A stretch of 64,000 nt of DNA from Pseudopedobacter sp035496935 (GTDB lineage: Bacteria; Bacteroidota; Bacteroidia; Sphingobacteriales; Sphingobacteriaceae). The stretch is taken from assembly GCA_035496935.1 (NCBI GenBank), contig DATJED010000018.1:1-64000 (forward strand). The letters are read 5' to 3'. The notes beneath the pieces are model-generated. The model was not told where the DNA came from, searched no databases, and saw nothing but the letters and a program-made list of their open reading frames with translations. Below, in pieces: positions 33,121 to 42,237 of the stretch. How positions within the stretch are numbered: the stretch's first letter is position 1; each line of letters begins with the position of its first letter. The position numbers were made by a program, and so were the translations under genes.

Positions 33121-33128
33121 TATATTTG
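33121..33128 (+). promoter_or_regulatory. Candidate -7 promoter element of the NadR-like gene
   Basis: TATATTTG is an exact TAnnTTTG match. A TTTG at 33094-33097 lies 23 bases upstream, somewhat long for the -33 box. It partly overlaps the preceding terminator's T run. Confidence 0.45.
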
Positions 33129-33175
33129 TAGAAGTAGCTTTCGGCAATACCGATTAAATGCTGAATTTTAGGTCA

Positions 33176-33706
33176 ATGAATAAAAAACTAATCAAAGTTG
33201 CCGTTGTTGGTCCGGAGTCCACCGGGAAATCTACCTTATCTCAAGATTTAGCGAAGCATTACCAAACTCTTTGGGTGCCAGAATATTCCCGCTTTTATTG
33301 CGAGAACCTCAGTCAAGACTGCACTTTGCAGGATGAACTCAATATGTTTTACGGTCAGCTTGCTTTAGAGAAAGCCATAACATCCATAACCACACAGAAT
33401 TTGTTAATTTGCGATACCACTTTTTTAACGGTAAAAATCTGGAGCGACGAAATGTTTCAACAAACGCCTAAAATAGTACTGGATAAATTGAAATCTCACG
33501 CTTACGACTTTTACATATTGCTAAAAAACGATTTACCTTGGCAGGATGATCCGCTAAGAAATTTTAAAGGTAAAGGCGATTATTTTATGGATATTTGGCG
33601 TAAAGAGTTAAAAGCGTTAAACGCTTGTTACCAAGAAGTTGGGGGTTCAGAAAACCGAACCGAAAATGCCATTAAATCCGTAGATAAATTCTTAAAATCG
33701 ATATAA
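33176..33706 (+). CDS. NadR-like nicotinamide riboside kinase
   Basis: 176 residues. The P-loop VVGPESTGKSTLSQDLAKHY (about 10-29), VPEYSRFY, and ICDTTFLTVKIWSDEMF are the pattern of the kinase half of NadR and of related nicotinamide riboside kinases. It would phosphorylate nicotinamide riboside to NMN. There is no N-terminal adenylyltransferase or DNA-binding domain, so it is a free-standing kinase. The start at ATG 33176 is preferred over 33158. It is followed 27 bases later by the M16 peptidase gene. Confidence 0.85.
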   Translation: MNKKLIKVAVVGPESTGKSTLSQDLAKHYQTLWVPEYSRFYCENLSQDCTLQDELNMFYGQLALEKAITSITTQNLLICDTTFLTVKIWSDEMFQQTPKIVLDKLKSHAYDFYILLKNDLPWQDDPLRNFKGKGDYFMDIWRKELKALNACYQEVGGSENRTENAIKSVDKFLKSI

Positions 33707-33733
33707 ATAATCATTAAAATCCTGATTAAAAAA

Positions 33734-36568
33734 ATGAAAATTAAACAGCTTATTTATACAATACTTATTTTGCTTTTTGTGGCCTGTAGCCCAAAAGTAA
33801 ATAACAGAACGGCTGAAATGGCAAACGTTCCAATCCCAAAAGATAGTAGCGTAATTATTGGCACATTGCCAAACGGTTTAACTTATTACATCCGTAAAAA
33901 TGTGGAACCTAAAAACAGGGCAGAACTTTATTTGGTAAACAAAGTGGGCTCTATTGTAGAAAATGACGACCAGCAAGGTTTGGCACATTTTACCGAACAC
34001 ATGGCCTTTAACGGAACGCGTGATTTCCCGAAAAATGAATTGGTAAGCTATCTGCAAAAAGCAGGCGTTCGCTTTGGAGCAGATTTGAATGCTTATACCG
34101 GTTTCAACCAAACCGTTTATCAGTTGCCTTTGCCTACAGATAGCGCCACGGTTTTCGAAAAAGGCTTTGATATTTTAGCAAACTGGGCTGGTTATGTAAG
34201 CTTTGATGACAAAGAAATTGACCAAGAACGTGGCGTAATTATAGAAGAAGACCGACAACGTGGGAAAAATGCTCAAGAACGAATGAGCAAACAGTTATTG
34301 CCGGTGTTATTGGCCAATTCAAGATATGCCGAAAGATTGCCTATCGGTAAATTGGATATTTTGAACAACTTCAAATACGAAACCATCAAACAGTTTTATA
34401 AAGATTGGTACCGCCCCAATTTACAAGCTGTAATTGCTGTTGGCGACTTTGACGTTGCCAAGGTTGAGCAACTGATAAAAGACAATTTTTCGGATCTAAA
34501 AAATCCCGAAAATGAAAGAAAAAGAGAAGAGTATGGTATTCCGGATAATGCCGAGCCACTGGTTAAAATAGTTACCGACTCTGAATTTCCCTACAACATT
34601 GCGGCTGTTACCTACAAGCACCCAGAAGTAGTTGAAAACAACGAGGCAGCTTTAAGGACTAAGATTTTGACCAATTTGATTAATACGATGCTGAGCAATC
34701 GTTTAACGGAAATTGTACAAAAAGGTAATGCGCCGTTCGTTTTTGCGCAGAGCAACTATGGTTCTTTCCAAGGCGGATTGTTGAATTTAGATGCGTTTAA
34801 CAGCGTAGCCGTTTCTAAAGATGCGAAGGGTTTAGAAGGTGCAATTAAAGCCGTTATTGCCGAAAATGTAAGAATGAAAAAATATGGCTTTACCGATACA
34901 GAACTCGAAAGAGCAAAAATAAATTTACAAACCGGGGTTGATAAACAGTTTAAAGAAAAAGACAAAACTAAGTCAGCAACATTTGTACAACAATATGTAG
35001 ATAGTTTTTTAAAAGGTCAAGCGATACCAAGTATTGATTACATTCATGATTTTTATACCAAAAATTTGAACGGCATTTCTGTAGAGGAAGTGAATAAACT
35101 GGCAGCCACTTTTGTTACAGATGAAAACATGATTGCCATTATCCAAGCACCGGATAAGGAAAAGGAAAATTTACCTGATGAAGCCACTTTTTTAACATGG
35201 ATTAAAACCGCAGGCGAAGGTGTAACGGCCTACGTTGATAATACGGTTGATAAACCCTTGATGGCAAATAAACCTGTTGCGGGAACTATTGTTAGCGAGA
35301 AAAAAGTTGATGAAATTGGCGTTACCGAACTTACACTTTCTAATGGAGTAAAAGTGATTTTAAAACCTACGGATTTTAAAAACGACCAGATTATTTTTAC
35401 CGCAACAAGCAAAGGAGGAACTTCTTTAGCTCCTGACGAAAATTTCCGTTCGGCACAAATGGCGGATCAATTGGTTGGCGAATCTGGCATTGCCGGTTTT
35501 GACGAAAGCCAATTAGGCAAACTTTTGACGGGGAAAGTAGCGAGCGTTAGTCCTTACATTGGCACTTACAGCGAGGGAATCAGCGGGTCTGCCAGCCCTA
35601 AAGATTTAGAAACTGCTTTACAGTTAACGCATCTATATTTTACGGCTCCGAGAAAAGATGAAAGCGTGTTAAAAACGCAGCTTGAAAGTATGGAAACTGT
35701 TTTGAGTAACCGATTAACACAACCAACGGCAGTTTTTCAGGATACTGCGACGGCAGTTTTAAACAGCTATAAAAAACGGGCGCAACAGATTACAATTCCA
35801 GAGCTTGGCCAGATTAATTTAGATAAAGCCATCGCTTTTTATAAAGAACGCTTTGCAAATGCCGGAGATTTCACTTTTACTTTTGTAGGCAATTTTAAAA
35901 CGGACGAAATTAAACCATTGTTAGCTACTTATTTAGCGAGCCTACCATCAGACACAAGTAAACATAAAGAATCCTTTAAAGACTTAGGTTTAGAGCCACT
36001 TTCGGGCGATATCACTAAAAAAGTTTACAAAGGTTTAGAGGATAAAGCAAATGTTTCCTTGGTTTATCATGGAAATTACAATTACTCGGATAAAGAAAAC
36101 CTACAATTAGATGCGCTTAAAGCTATTTTGGAAATCAAAATTCTGGAACGTTTAAGAGAGAAGGAAAGTGGCGTTTATAGTCCGCGGGTGAATGTGAGTT
36201 ATGATAACGAACCGAAATCGCAATACAGCGTAAGTATTTCTTTCAGTTGCGCATCTGCAAACGTGGATAAATTAATTGCCGCAGCAATTGACGAGGTTAA
36301 AGAATTGCAAAAGAACGGCGCTTCTGCAGATGACATACAAAAGTTTAAAGCAGAAGAAATGCGCCAGCTAGAGCTACAACTAAGAGAAAATGGTTTTTGG
36401 TTGGGATATTTGCAGGATGCTTATACCAATAATGAAGACCCAAAAAAGGTATTGACTTATACCAATACCCTTAGCCAAGTAAACAATGCCAGCACAAAAA
36501 CAGCGGCAAATAAATATTTGAACGAAGATAATTTTATCAAATTGATTTTATTACCAGAGAAGAAGTAA
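33734..36568 (+). CDS. M16 family zinc metallopeptidase (pitrilysin type)
   Basis: 944 residues, two M16 halves. A lipobox signal (MKIKQLIYTILILLFVAC) makes it a lipoprotein. The catalytic half has the inverted zinc motif HFTEHMAFNGT (HxxEH) at about 78-82, with the downstream Glu in the IEEDRQRG region. The second half (about 480-944) has no such motif and completes the chamber. Such proteins degrade peptides in the periplasm, sometimes those released during secretion. The substrate is unknown. The gene ends with a repeat-type hairpin at 36577. Confidence 0.92.
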   Translation: MKIKQLIYTILILLFVACSPKVNNRTAEMANVPIPKDSSVIIGTLPNGLTYYIRKNVEPKNRAELYLVNKVGSIVENDDQQGLAHFTEHMAFNGTRDFPKNELVSYLQKAGVRFGADLNAYTGFNQTVYQLPLPTDSATVFEKGFDILANWAGYVSFDDKEIDQERGVIIEEDRQRGKNAQERMSKQLLPVLLANSRYAERLPIGKLDILNNFKYETIKQFYKDWYRPNLQAVIAVGDFDVAKVEQLIKDNFSDLKNPENERKREEYGIPDNAEPLVKIVTDSEFPYNIAAVTYKHPEVVENNEAALRTKILTNLINTMLSNRLTEIVQKGNAPFVFAQSNYGSFQGGLLNLDAFNSVAVSKDAKGLEGAIKAVIAENVRMKKYGFTDTELERAKINLQTGVDKQFKEKDKTKSATFVQQYVDSFLKGQAIPSIDYIHDFYTKNLNGISVEEVNKLAATFVTDENMIAIIQAPDKEKENLPDEATFLTWIKTAGEGVTAYVDNTVDKPLMANKPVAGTIVSEKKVDEIGVTELTLSNGVKVILKPTDFKNDQIIFTATSKGGTSLAPDENFRSAQMADQLVGESGIAGFDESQLGKLLTGKVASVSPYIGTYSEGISGSASPKDLETALQLTHLYFTAPRKDESVLKTQLESMETVLSNRLTQPTAVFQDTATAVLNSYKKRAQQITIPELGQINLDKAIAFYKERFANAGDFTFTFVGNFKTDEIKPLLATYLASLPSDTSKHKESFKDLGLEPLSGDITKKVYKGLEDKANVSLVYHGNYNYSDKENLQLDALKAILEIKILERLREKESGVYSPRVNVSYDNEPKSQYSVSISFSCASANVDKLIAAAIDEVKELQKNGASADDIQKFKAEEMRQLELQLRENGFWLGYLQDAYTNNEDPKKVLTYTNTLSQVNNASTKTAANKYLNEDNFIKLILLPEKK

Positions 36569-36576
36569 TCAATTAC

Positions 36577-36609
36577 AGACTTACGAAGTTTTTGAAACTT
36601 CGTAAGTCT
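36577..36609. terminator. Hairpin downstream of the M16 gene
   Basis: AGACTTACGAAGTTT and its reverse complement surround TTG. It is related to the hairpins at 17141 and 17382, so it is both a possible terminator and a repeat family member. Confidence 0.65.
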
Positions 36610-36618
36610 CAACCAGCT

Positions 36619-36690
36619 CGGTGCACTCTGCGTTCTCTGCGGTTAATCTTCAACTTCGCTCAGATTGACAAAAACAAAACTCTGTGGTAA
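36619..36690. repeat. Composite repeat, inverted copy
   Basis: CTCTGCGTTCTCTGCGGTTAA, then a REP-like core (CTTCAACTTCGCTCAGATTG, about 36649-36668), then AACTCTGTGGT. It is the inverse of the element at 14141-14216. Confidence 0.65.
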
Positions 36691-36696
36691 AATAAA

Positions 36697-37092
36697 ATGG
36701 AAAAAAACGGTATAATTTTGTTTGATGGTGTTTGCAATTTGTGCAATGGCTTTGTGCAACGCATTATTGTTGCAGATAAAAATGACTTTTTCCGTTTTGC
36801 CTCCCTACAGTCCGAAACCGGACTAAATTTACTAAAGCCCTATCCCGATTTAGAGAATTTAAAAACCATCGTATATTTTGAAAATGGCGACGTATTTACC
36901 AAATCTAACGCTGCTTTAAAAATAGCTTCGCATTTAACTGGAAGCTGGAAATTGCTTCAGTTAGGGTATATTTTTCCGGAATTTATTAGAAATAGGATTT
37001 ATGACTTGATAGCCAAACACCGCTATAAATGGTTTGGTAAAAAAGAACATTGCATAGTACCAACGCCCGAGTTAAAAGCTAAGTTTCTTTAG
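36697..37092 (+). CDS. DCC family thiol-disulfide oxidoreductase (DUF393)
   Basis: 131 residues. FDGVCNLCNGFV (about 9-20) holds the D-G-V-C-x-x-C motif that names the DCC family, and C-terminal YDLIAKHRYKWFGKKEHC completes the pattern. A thioredoxin-like redox function is likely, with unknown partners. No signal peptide is present. It is a single gene with convergent neighbours. Confidence 0.9.
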   Translation: MEKNGIILFDGVCNLCNGFVQRIIVADKNDFFRFASLQSETGLNLLKPYPDLENLKTIVYFENGDVFTKSNAALKIASHLTGSWKLLQLGYIFPEFIRNRIYDLIAKHRYKWFGKKEHCIVPTPELKAKFL

Positions 37093-37129
37093 ATGAGGAT
37101 AGCAGTTTAAATCCGAATGTATAAAGGTA

Positions 37130-37858
37130 TTAAACATTTTTATCCTCAATCATTTTAAAAAAATAATCCCGGTGTGTATCTCCAATAGGTATTACCTTGT
37201 CCCCAATGGTAATCCGGCTACGTTCAATGCTTTCTATTTTATCCAAAGCTACGATATACGATTTATGAACCCGCACAAACAAATGATTAGGCAAAGCCTC
37301 GTCAATTTTTTTCATGCTCTGTAAAGTAATAATACGTTCTGTTTTGGTATAGATAGAAATATAATCTTTTAAACCTTCAATAAATAGGATATCATTCAAA
37401 TAAATCTTCTGGATTTTGTACTCCGTTTTTACAAAAATAAAATCGTGGATAAAATTGTTATTCGGGATAACTTCTGCCGGTGGTAAGGGCTGAGAGGGCA
37501 CATTGCAGAACAAATCCTGCGCTTTTTGTGCGGCTTTATAAAAGCGATCAAATGCAATAGGCTTCAGTAAATAATCTACCACATTATGTTCGTAACCGTC
37601 TAAAGCATATTCCGGATAAGCGGTTGTTAAAATTACCTTACACTTATTATTAGCGATTTTTAAAAACTGTATTCCGGTTAGTTCCGGCATTTGAACGTCT
37701 AAAAAAACCAGATCAATTTTTTCTTCCTGTACCAAAGTAAGCGCTTCAATAGGGTTCTGCAACCTTTTATAAAGCGTTAAAAAAGGGATTTTCGAAATAT
37801 AATCTTCAATTATATCTAACGCCAAAGGCTCATCATCAACTATCAAACATTTGATCAT
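37130..37858 (-). CDS. LytTR family response regulator
   Basis: 242 residues. A receiver domain (about 1-120: CLIVDDEPLALDI, LVFLDVQMPELTG with the phospho-acceptor Asp, ILTTAYPEYALDGY) is followed by a LytTR DNA-binding domain (about 140-240: FIFVKTEYKIQKIYLNDILFIEG, FVRVHKSYIVAL). It starts 1 base downstream of its kinase gene, so they form a two-component pair. Its targets are unknown. Confidence 0.94.
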   Translation of the reverse strand: MIKCLIVDDEPLALDIIEDYISKIPFLTLYKRLQNPIEALTLVQEEKIDLVFLDVQMPELTGIQFLKIANNKCKVILTTAYPEYALDGYEHNVVDYLLKPIAFDRFYKAAQKAQDLFCNVPSQPLPPAEVIPNNNFIHDFIFVKTEYKIQKIYLNDILFIEGLKDYISIYTKTERIITLQSMKKIDEALPNHLFVRVHKSYIVALDKIESIERSRITIGDKVIPIGDTHRDYFFKMIEDKNV

Positions 37859-37859
37859 G

Positions 37860-38885
37860 CTATAAATTTAGATATAATTCAGAAAAATATTCGTGTTCCC
37901 GGTTTTCAACGGCAAGTTTGTATTTATTCGGGTAGGTTAAATCCAGTCTGCGCACCACATTTGCCATTCCAATTCCGCCGGTTTGATCTTTGTTTTGCAG
38001 ATTTTTTTTGTTTTTGATGGTAAATAGCATATTGTCCTCAAAAACCGAAATATTAATATGAATAGGATTTTCCTTATCGGTAGCCAAACCGTGTTTGAAA
38101 GCGTTTTCTACAAAGGAAATCAACAGCAGGGGAACAATTTTTTGATCGGCAATTTGACCTTCTACCTCTAAAACCACATAAGCTTTTCCTTTGAAGCGCA
38201 GTTTCTGCAATTCTATAAAACTTCTTAAATAGGTAATCTCTTTTTCCAACGCAACTCGGTTGTCGTTACTTTCATAGAGCATATACCGCATAATTTCCGA
38301 AAGCTTAAGAATGGCATTGGGCGTTGCATCAGATTTTTGGTAGGCCAAAGAATAAATATTATTTAACGAGTTGAAAAGAAAATGTGGGTTAATTTGTGAT
38401 TTTAGAAACGCCAGTTCAGCGGTTAAACTTTGTTTCTCGAGCTCAGTTTTTTCGCGTTCGTTAAAAAACCAGTCCACTGTGAATTTGTAAACAGTGCTTA
38501 AAAACACAAAAAAACCGTTGGTAATAAAGGTACTTAGCAGTTGCTTTTCAGGCTCAGCAAACATCATTTCCTTTTCGCGGGCCATCATTTTTAAGCCACT
38601 TATCTTATACATATAAAAAGTAAATCCGTACTTAACTGCCAAAAATGCAATAACAATTGCTAAGCAACCCAACATCCACAAAAAAAACTTTCTTTTATCA
38701 AGCGTAAGCGGAATTAATAGGTACAAGTTGAGGTAAAAAATAACGAGGTTTAGCAAAGAAAGCCCAATAAAAAGGATGTAAACTCCTTTAGTGCTTTCAA
38801 AACCGCCGGTTGCCACAAATGTAAAAAGCGTAATTAAAAATAACCACACCATTATATGAAGCATAAACTTTTGTAACCTGCCCAT
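37860..38885 (-). CDS. LytS-like sensor histidine kinase
   Basis: 341 residues. Four hydrophobic segments (about 10-30, 35-58, 70-92 and 118-135) form the membrane part. The His_kinase domain begins at FLKSQINPHFLFNSLNNIYSLA (about 190-210, with the phosphorylated His), and an ATPase domain ends the protein (LLISFVENAFKHGL, GIGMANVVRRL). It lacks a separate periplasmic sensor domain, so it may sense membrane or cell wall state. Operon with the LytTR regulator. Confidence 0.93.
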   Translation of the reverse strand: MGRLQKFMLHIMVWLFLITLFTFVATGGFESTKGVYILFIGLSLLNLVIFYLNLYLLIPLTLDKRKFFLWMLGCLAIVIAFLAVKYGFTFYMYKISGLKMMAREKEMMFAEPEKQLLSTFITNGFFVFLSTVYKFTVDWFFNEREKTELEKQSLTAELAFLKSQINPHFLFNSLNNIYSLAYQKSDATPNAILKLSEIMRYMLYESNDNRVALEKEITYLRSFIELQKLRFKGKAYVVLEVEGQIADQKIVPLLLISFVENAFKHGLATDKENPIHINISVFEDNMLFTIKNKKNLQNKDQTGGIGMANVVRRLDLTYPNKYKLAVENREHEYFSELYLNL

Positions 38886-39091
38886 GAAATAAAAATAGCT
38901 AAAGAAAAATAAACTCCCGCAATTTTAGACGAACACCCAATTTTTATCTACCAACGCCACGGAACCAAATCATCGGTACAAAAAGGCGTTTATCTTGAGA
39001 AATTAGCAGTTGGTATAATAGATTTTAGTAGCAATTTAAAGATTTGAATATTTGATCATCAAACCAAAAATAAGATTCAAATTATATACTA

Positions 39092-39301
39092 ATGAAAAAA
39101 TTAACCACGTCCGTATCTCCTTTTCTAATGCTAATTGTCCCTGTGCTTTTTGCAATGCTGTTATCGTTAAGCTTTAAATCAAACAATACCGAAGCAGATA
39201 GCGAACTAGCTACCACCGTAGCAACAAAAACCGCTACGCAAAAATTGGTTAAAACCGGTGAAGCATCTATCATTAGGTTTTTATTGGCAAACAAGCACTA
39301 A
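39092..39301 (+). CDS. Small secreted or membrane peptide
   Basis: 69 residues, not recognised. A basic start (MKKLTTSVSPF) is followed by a hydrophobic segment (LMLIVPVLFAMLLSLSF) and then a Ser/Thr/Ala-rich tail (NNTEADSELATTVATKTATQ). It looks like a small exported or anchored peptide. It precedes topoisomerase IB by 54 bases. No clear promoter or ribosome site settles whether it is expressed. Confidence 0.45.
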   Translation: MKKLTTSVSPFLMLIVPVLFAMLLSLSFKSNNTEADSELATTVATKTATQKLVKTGEASIIRFLLANKH

Positions 39302-39355
39302 CGTTAACTGCCGTAAACTGGTCTGGTTTTAGACAGATTTAATTTTTAAATCTTT

Positions 39356-40426
39356 ATGACCAGATTAGAGAACAAACTTCAGAAAATTGGTAGCGATGCC
39401 AGAATAACCGCAAAGGCGGTTGGCCTGCGTTATACCGAAGATCGCATCAAAGGTTACTACCGAAAAAAAGCGGGAAAAGGGTTTAAATACGAAGATTATG
39501 AAGGCAATCCAATAAAAGACGAAGAACTTTTAGAAAGATTTAAAAAACTGGTGATTCCACCAGCTTATGAAGACGTTTGGATAGCGCCTTACCCAAACAA
39601 TCACCTACAATTTACCGGTTACGATGTAAAGGGACGAAAACAGTACCGTTACCATGCCGATTGGAACAGCATCCGAAACCAAGCAAAGTTTTACCGCCTC
39701 AGAAATTTTGCCAAATGCCTCCCAAAAATAAGAGAACAAGTTGAAAAAGACCTACAACTAAAGGGCTTGCCTTTTAAAAAAGTGGTGGCTTTGGTGGTGA
39801 AGTTAATAGAGCTTACGCATATTAGAATTGGTAACGAAAGTTACAGTAAGCTTTACGGATCTTTTGGTTTAAGTACCCTTAAAAACAGGCATGTAAAATT
39901 TAATGGCACTAAGGTAAAATTTGCTTTTAAAGGCAAAAAGGGTGTTTACCACGATATTGAATTGCAGAGCAGGAAGCTGGCTAATTTGGTGAAAAAATGT
40001 AGGGATATACCCGGAAAAGAGCTTTTTCAGTATTACGATGAGGATGGAAAACACTACCAAATAGATAGTGGCGATGTAAATAATTACTTAAAAGAGATTA
40101 CCGGCGAAGATTATACAGCAAAAGATTTTAGAACCTGGGCAGGTAGTGTAAATGCTTTATGTGCTTTTAAGGAGTTAGAAGCTGCGGAAAACGAAAGCCA
40201 GTTAAAAAAACAGGTGGTAGAAGTAATTGATAATGTAGCTGCTAAATTAGGAAATACCCGAACAGTCTGTAAAAAGTATTACATACATCCGTCGGTAATT
40301 AGCGCTCACCAAAGTGGCGTTTTGCATAAATATAAGGTAAGAGAAAGCAATAAAAACAGCCTAACTAATGAAGAAAGGCTGTTGTTGAAAATTCTTGAAA
40401 ACGAAAAAATTACGAAAGCGATGTAG
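39356..40426 (+). CDS. DNA topoisomerase IB
   Basis: 356 residues. The bacterial topoisomerase IB pattern is clear: GYDVKGRKQYRYHADW (about 87-102), LTHIRIGNESY, STLKNRHV, DFRTWAGSVNAL and CKKYYIHPSVIS with the likely nucleophile Y309. It relaxes supercoiled DNA through a 3'-phosphotyrosine link. These enzymes are scattered in bacteria. The gene is convergent with terC. Confidence 0.93.
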   Translation: MTRLENKLQKIGSDARITAKAVGLRYTEDRIKGYYRKKAGKGFKYEDYEGNPIKDEELLERFKKLVIPPAYEDVWIAPYPNNHLQFTGYDVKGRKQYRYHADWNSIRNQAKFYRLRNFAKCLPKIREQVEKDLQLKGLPFKKVVALVVKLIELTHIRIGNESYSKLYGSFGLSTLKNRHVKFNGTKVKFAFKGKKGVYHDIELQSRKLANLVKKCRDIPGKELFQYYDEDGKHYQIDSGDVNNYLKEITGEDYTAKDFRTWAGSVNALCAFKELEAAENESQLKKQVVEVIDNVAAKLGNTRTVCKKYYIHPSVISAHQSGVLHKYKVRESNKNSLTNEERLLLKILENEKITKAM

Positions 40427-40436
40427 CTATTCTTTG

Positions 40437-41219
40437 TTATTTATTCGGCTCGTGTGGCGTTTTGCGCAAGGTAACCGGTTTTGATTTTGATTTCATTTTG
40501 AGGTTTAAAAACTCTACCAAAACAGAGAAAGCCATTGCAAAATAAATGTAACCTTTCGGGATGTGTTGCTCAAAACCTTCCGCCAATAACGAAACGCCTA
40601 TCAGTAATAAAAAAGACAAAGCCAGCATTTTAACCGTAGGATGATCATTTACAAAGTCAGAAATAGCTTTAGCAGAAAACATCATTACAATTACCGCAAT
40701 AATTACTGCGGCTATCATTACCCAAAGTTCATCCGCCATACCAACAGCAGTAATTACAGAATCTAAAGAGAAAACAATATCTAACAGCAGGATCTGAAAT
40801 ATCACACCCGAAAAAGAATAAACTTTTTTTACAGTTGCATCTTCTTCTTCGCCCTCTAATTTATCGTGGATCTCATGGGTACTTTTATAAATTAAAAATA
40901 GTCCGCCTATAATCAAAATTAGATCTCGGCCACTAATGGCCAGTTTCTTTAACAAGGCTTCACTGTGTACGCCAATCCATTCGCCCGCGTTAAACAACGG
41001 AGCGGTAAGCGTCATAATCCAACTTAAGGAAAGCAATAATAAAACCCGTGTAATCATGGCTAAAGCCAAACCCACTGTGCGACCTTTATTTTGTTGTTCT
41101 GCCGGTAATTTTCCAGAAAGGATAGAAATAAAAACAATGTTATCAATCCCTAAAACAATTTCTAAAACTGTTAAGGTTAAAAGGGAAATCCAAATTTCCG
41201 GATTAGTTAGCCATTCCAT
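40437..41219 (-). CDS. TerC family integral membrane protein
   Basis: 260 residues with about seven transmembrane helices. LTLTVLEIVLGIDNIVFISIL at the start and LLDIVFSLDSVITAVGM (about 147-163) are the paired TerC motifs with conserved acidic residues in the membrane. Family members have been linked to metal (Mn) export and tellurite resistance. A 48-base gap separates it from the Smr gene upstream, so an operon is possible. Confidence 0.92.
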   Translation of the reverse strand: MEWLTNPEIWISLLTLTVLEIVLGIDNIVFISILSGKLPAEQQNKGRTVGLALAMITRVLLLLSLSWIMTLTAPLFNAGEWIGVHSEALLKKLAISGRDLILIIGGLFLIYKSTHEIHDKLEGEEEDATVKKVYSFSGVIFQILLLDIVFSLDSVITAVGMADELWVMIAAVIIAVIVMMFSAKAISDFVNDHPTVKMLALSFLLLIGVSLLAEGFEQHIPKGYIYFAMAFSVLVEFLNLKMKSKSKPVTLRKTPHEPNK

Positions 41220-41267
41220 AGATGCGTATATTTTTCCTAAAAATAGAAAAAGGGATTATAATAGAAA

Positions 41268-42212
41268 TTATTTTAAAATAATTTTGGTTGCGCCGTAGCC
41301 GAATTTTTCTTTTTGCGCATCCATAAAGGTTTTTACCTGCGAATTTTTGCTGGCAGCTTTATGGATTTCGTGTTGTAAACTCCCGTTTCCGGCGCCATGT
41401 ATAAATACAATATCCACAAATTGATGTACAATAGCCGCTTCTAAATTTTTTCTGAAATGTTCCAACTGTATGTCCATTATCTCTCTTTTACTCAAAAATT
41501 GGTAATCATCACGCAGTTTCTCTATATGTAAATCCACTTCTTTAGCCGGTTTTTGCAAGACTGGTTTTTCTGCGGTTGGTTTAAAAAAGCTCTCCTTTAT
41601 TTTTTGTGCATCCAAAACTAGTTCGGGCTCATCCATTCTAAAAAGCCAGCCGTTTGCTTTTATGATTGGAATTTGCTGTTTACTGCCGGCAAAATCTTTG
41701 GCTTTAAATTTTATGGTAAATTCCAGTGGTTTTTTAGGTGCTTTGTTTGCGGTTGTATAAAATAGCAACTGAAAATTAAGCGTTGGCCATAAATCTAGTT
41801 CCGGCAAAGCTGCGCTGTAGATTTTAACTGATTTTTGAGAGGCCAATTCTCCAAAAAATGCGCCTTTATATACATCCTTGGTTAAGGTTTTTAAACTCAG
41901 CATCATTTGGTACGATGTTTCGTTTATCACATAAAAATGAACAACTGAGCCTTTGTTTGCATCAGGAATTGCAGCTAAAAAAACACCTCGCTCCACAAAA
42001 TTAGAGACGTCAGTCTTTTCTTCTGTCTCGTTTTGATTGGTATTTGGGTTTGATGAATGTCCGTGTACCCTGGTAATATTGCTGATCATCACCGGAATTT
42101 CAAAATCATCCTCGCCGGTAACGCCCACCATATCATCGCTAATTATTTTGGTGATGTAACCCTCTCTCCGCTCATCAACAAAGCGCACAAATTCTCCTAA
42201 TTGGTACTTCAT
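41268..42212 (-). CDS. DUF2027-Smr domain protein
   Basis: 314 residues. The N-terminal half is DUF2027 (about 1-190, LGEFVRFVDERREGYITKI). The C-terminal half is an Smr domain (about 225-314): EVDLHIEKLRDDYQ and VFIHGAGNGSLQHEIHK supply the DxH and HGxG motifs of the nicking/RNA-cleaving Smr fold. Bacteroidota carry this fusion often. A role in mRNA or ribosome rescue has been proposed for Smr proteins in general. Confidence 0.9.
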   Translation of the reverse strand: MKYQLGEFVRFVDERREGYITKIISDDMVGVTGEDDFEIPVMISNITRVHGHSSNPNTNQNETEEKTDVSNFVERGVFLAAIPDANKGSVVHFYVINETSYQMMLSLKTLTKDVYKGAFFGELASQKSVKIYSAALPELDLWPTLNFQLLFYTTANKAPKKPLEFTIKFKAKDFAGSKQQIPIIKANGWLFRMDEPELVLDAQKIKESFFKPTAEKPVLQKPAKEVDLHIEKLRDDYQFLSKREIMDIQLEHFRKNLEAAIVHQFVDIVFIHGAGNGSLQHEIHKAASKNSQVKTFMDAQKEKFGYGATKIILK

Positions 42213-42237
42213 GTTATATATGTTATAGACAATCGCC

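Noticed and set aside
39082..39294. Minus-strand frame opposite the small peptide gene
   Set aside because: The plus-strand frame has a clear signal-like start, and the minus-strand one has none.
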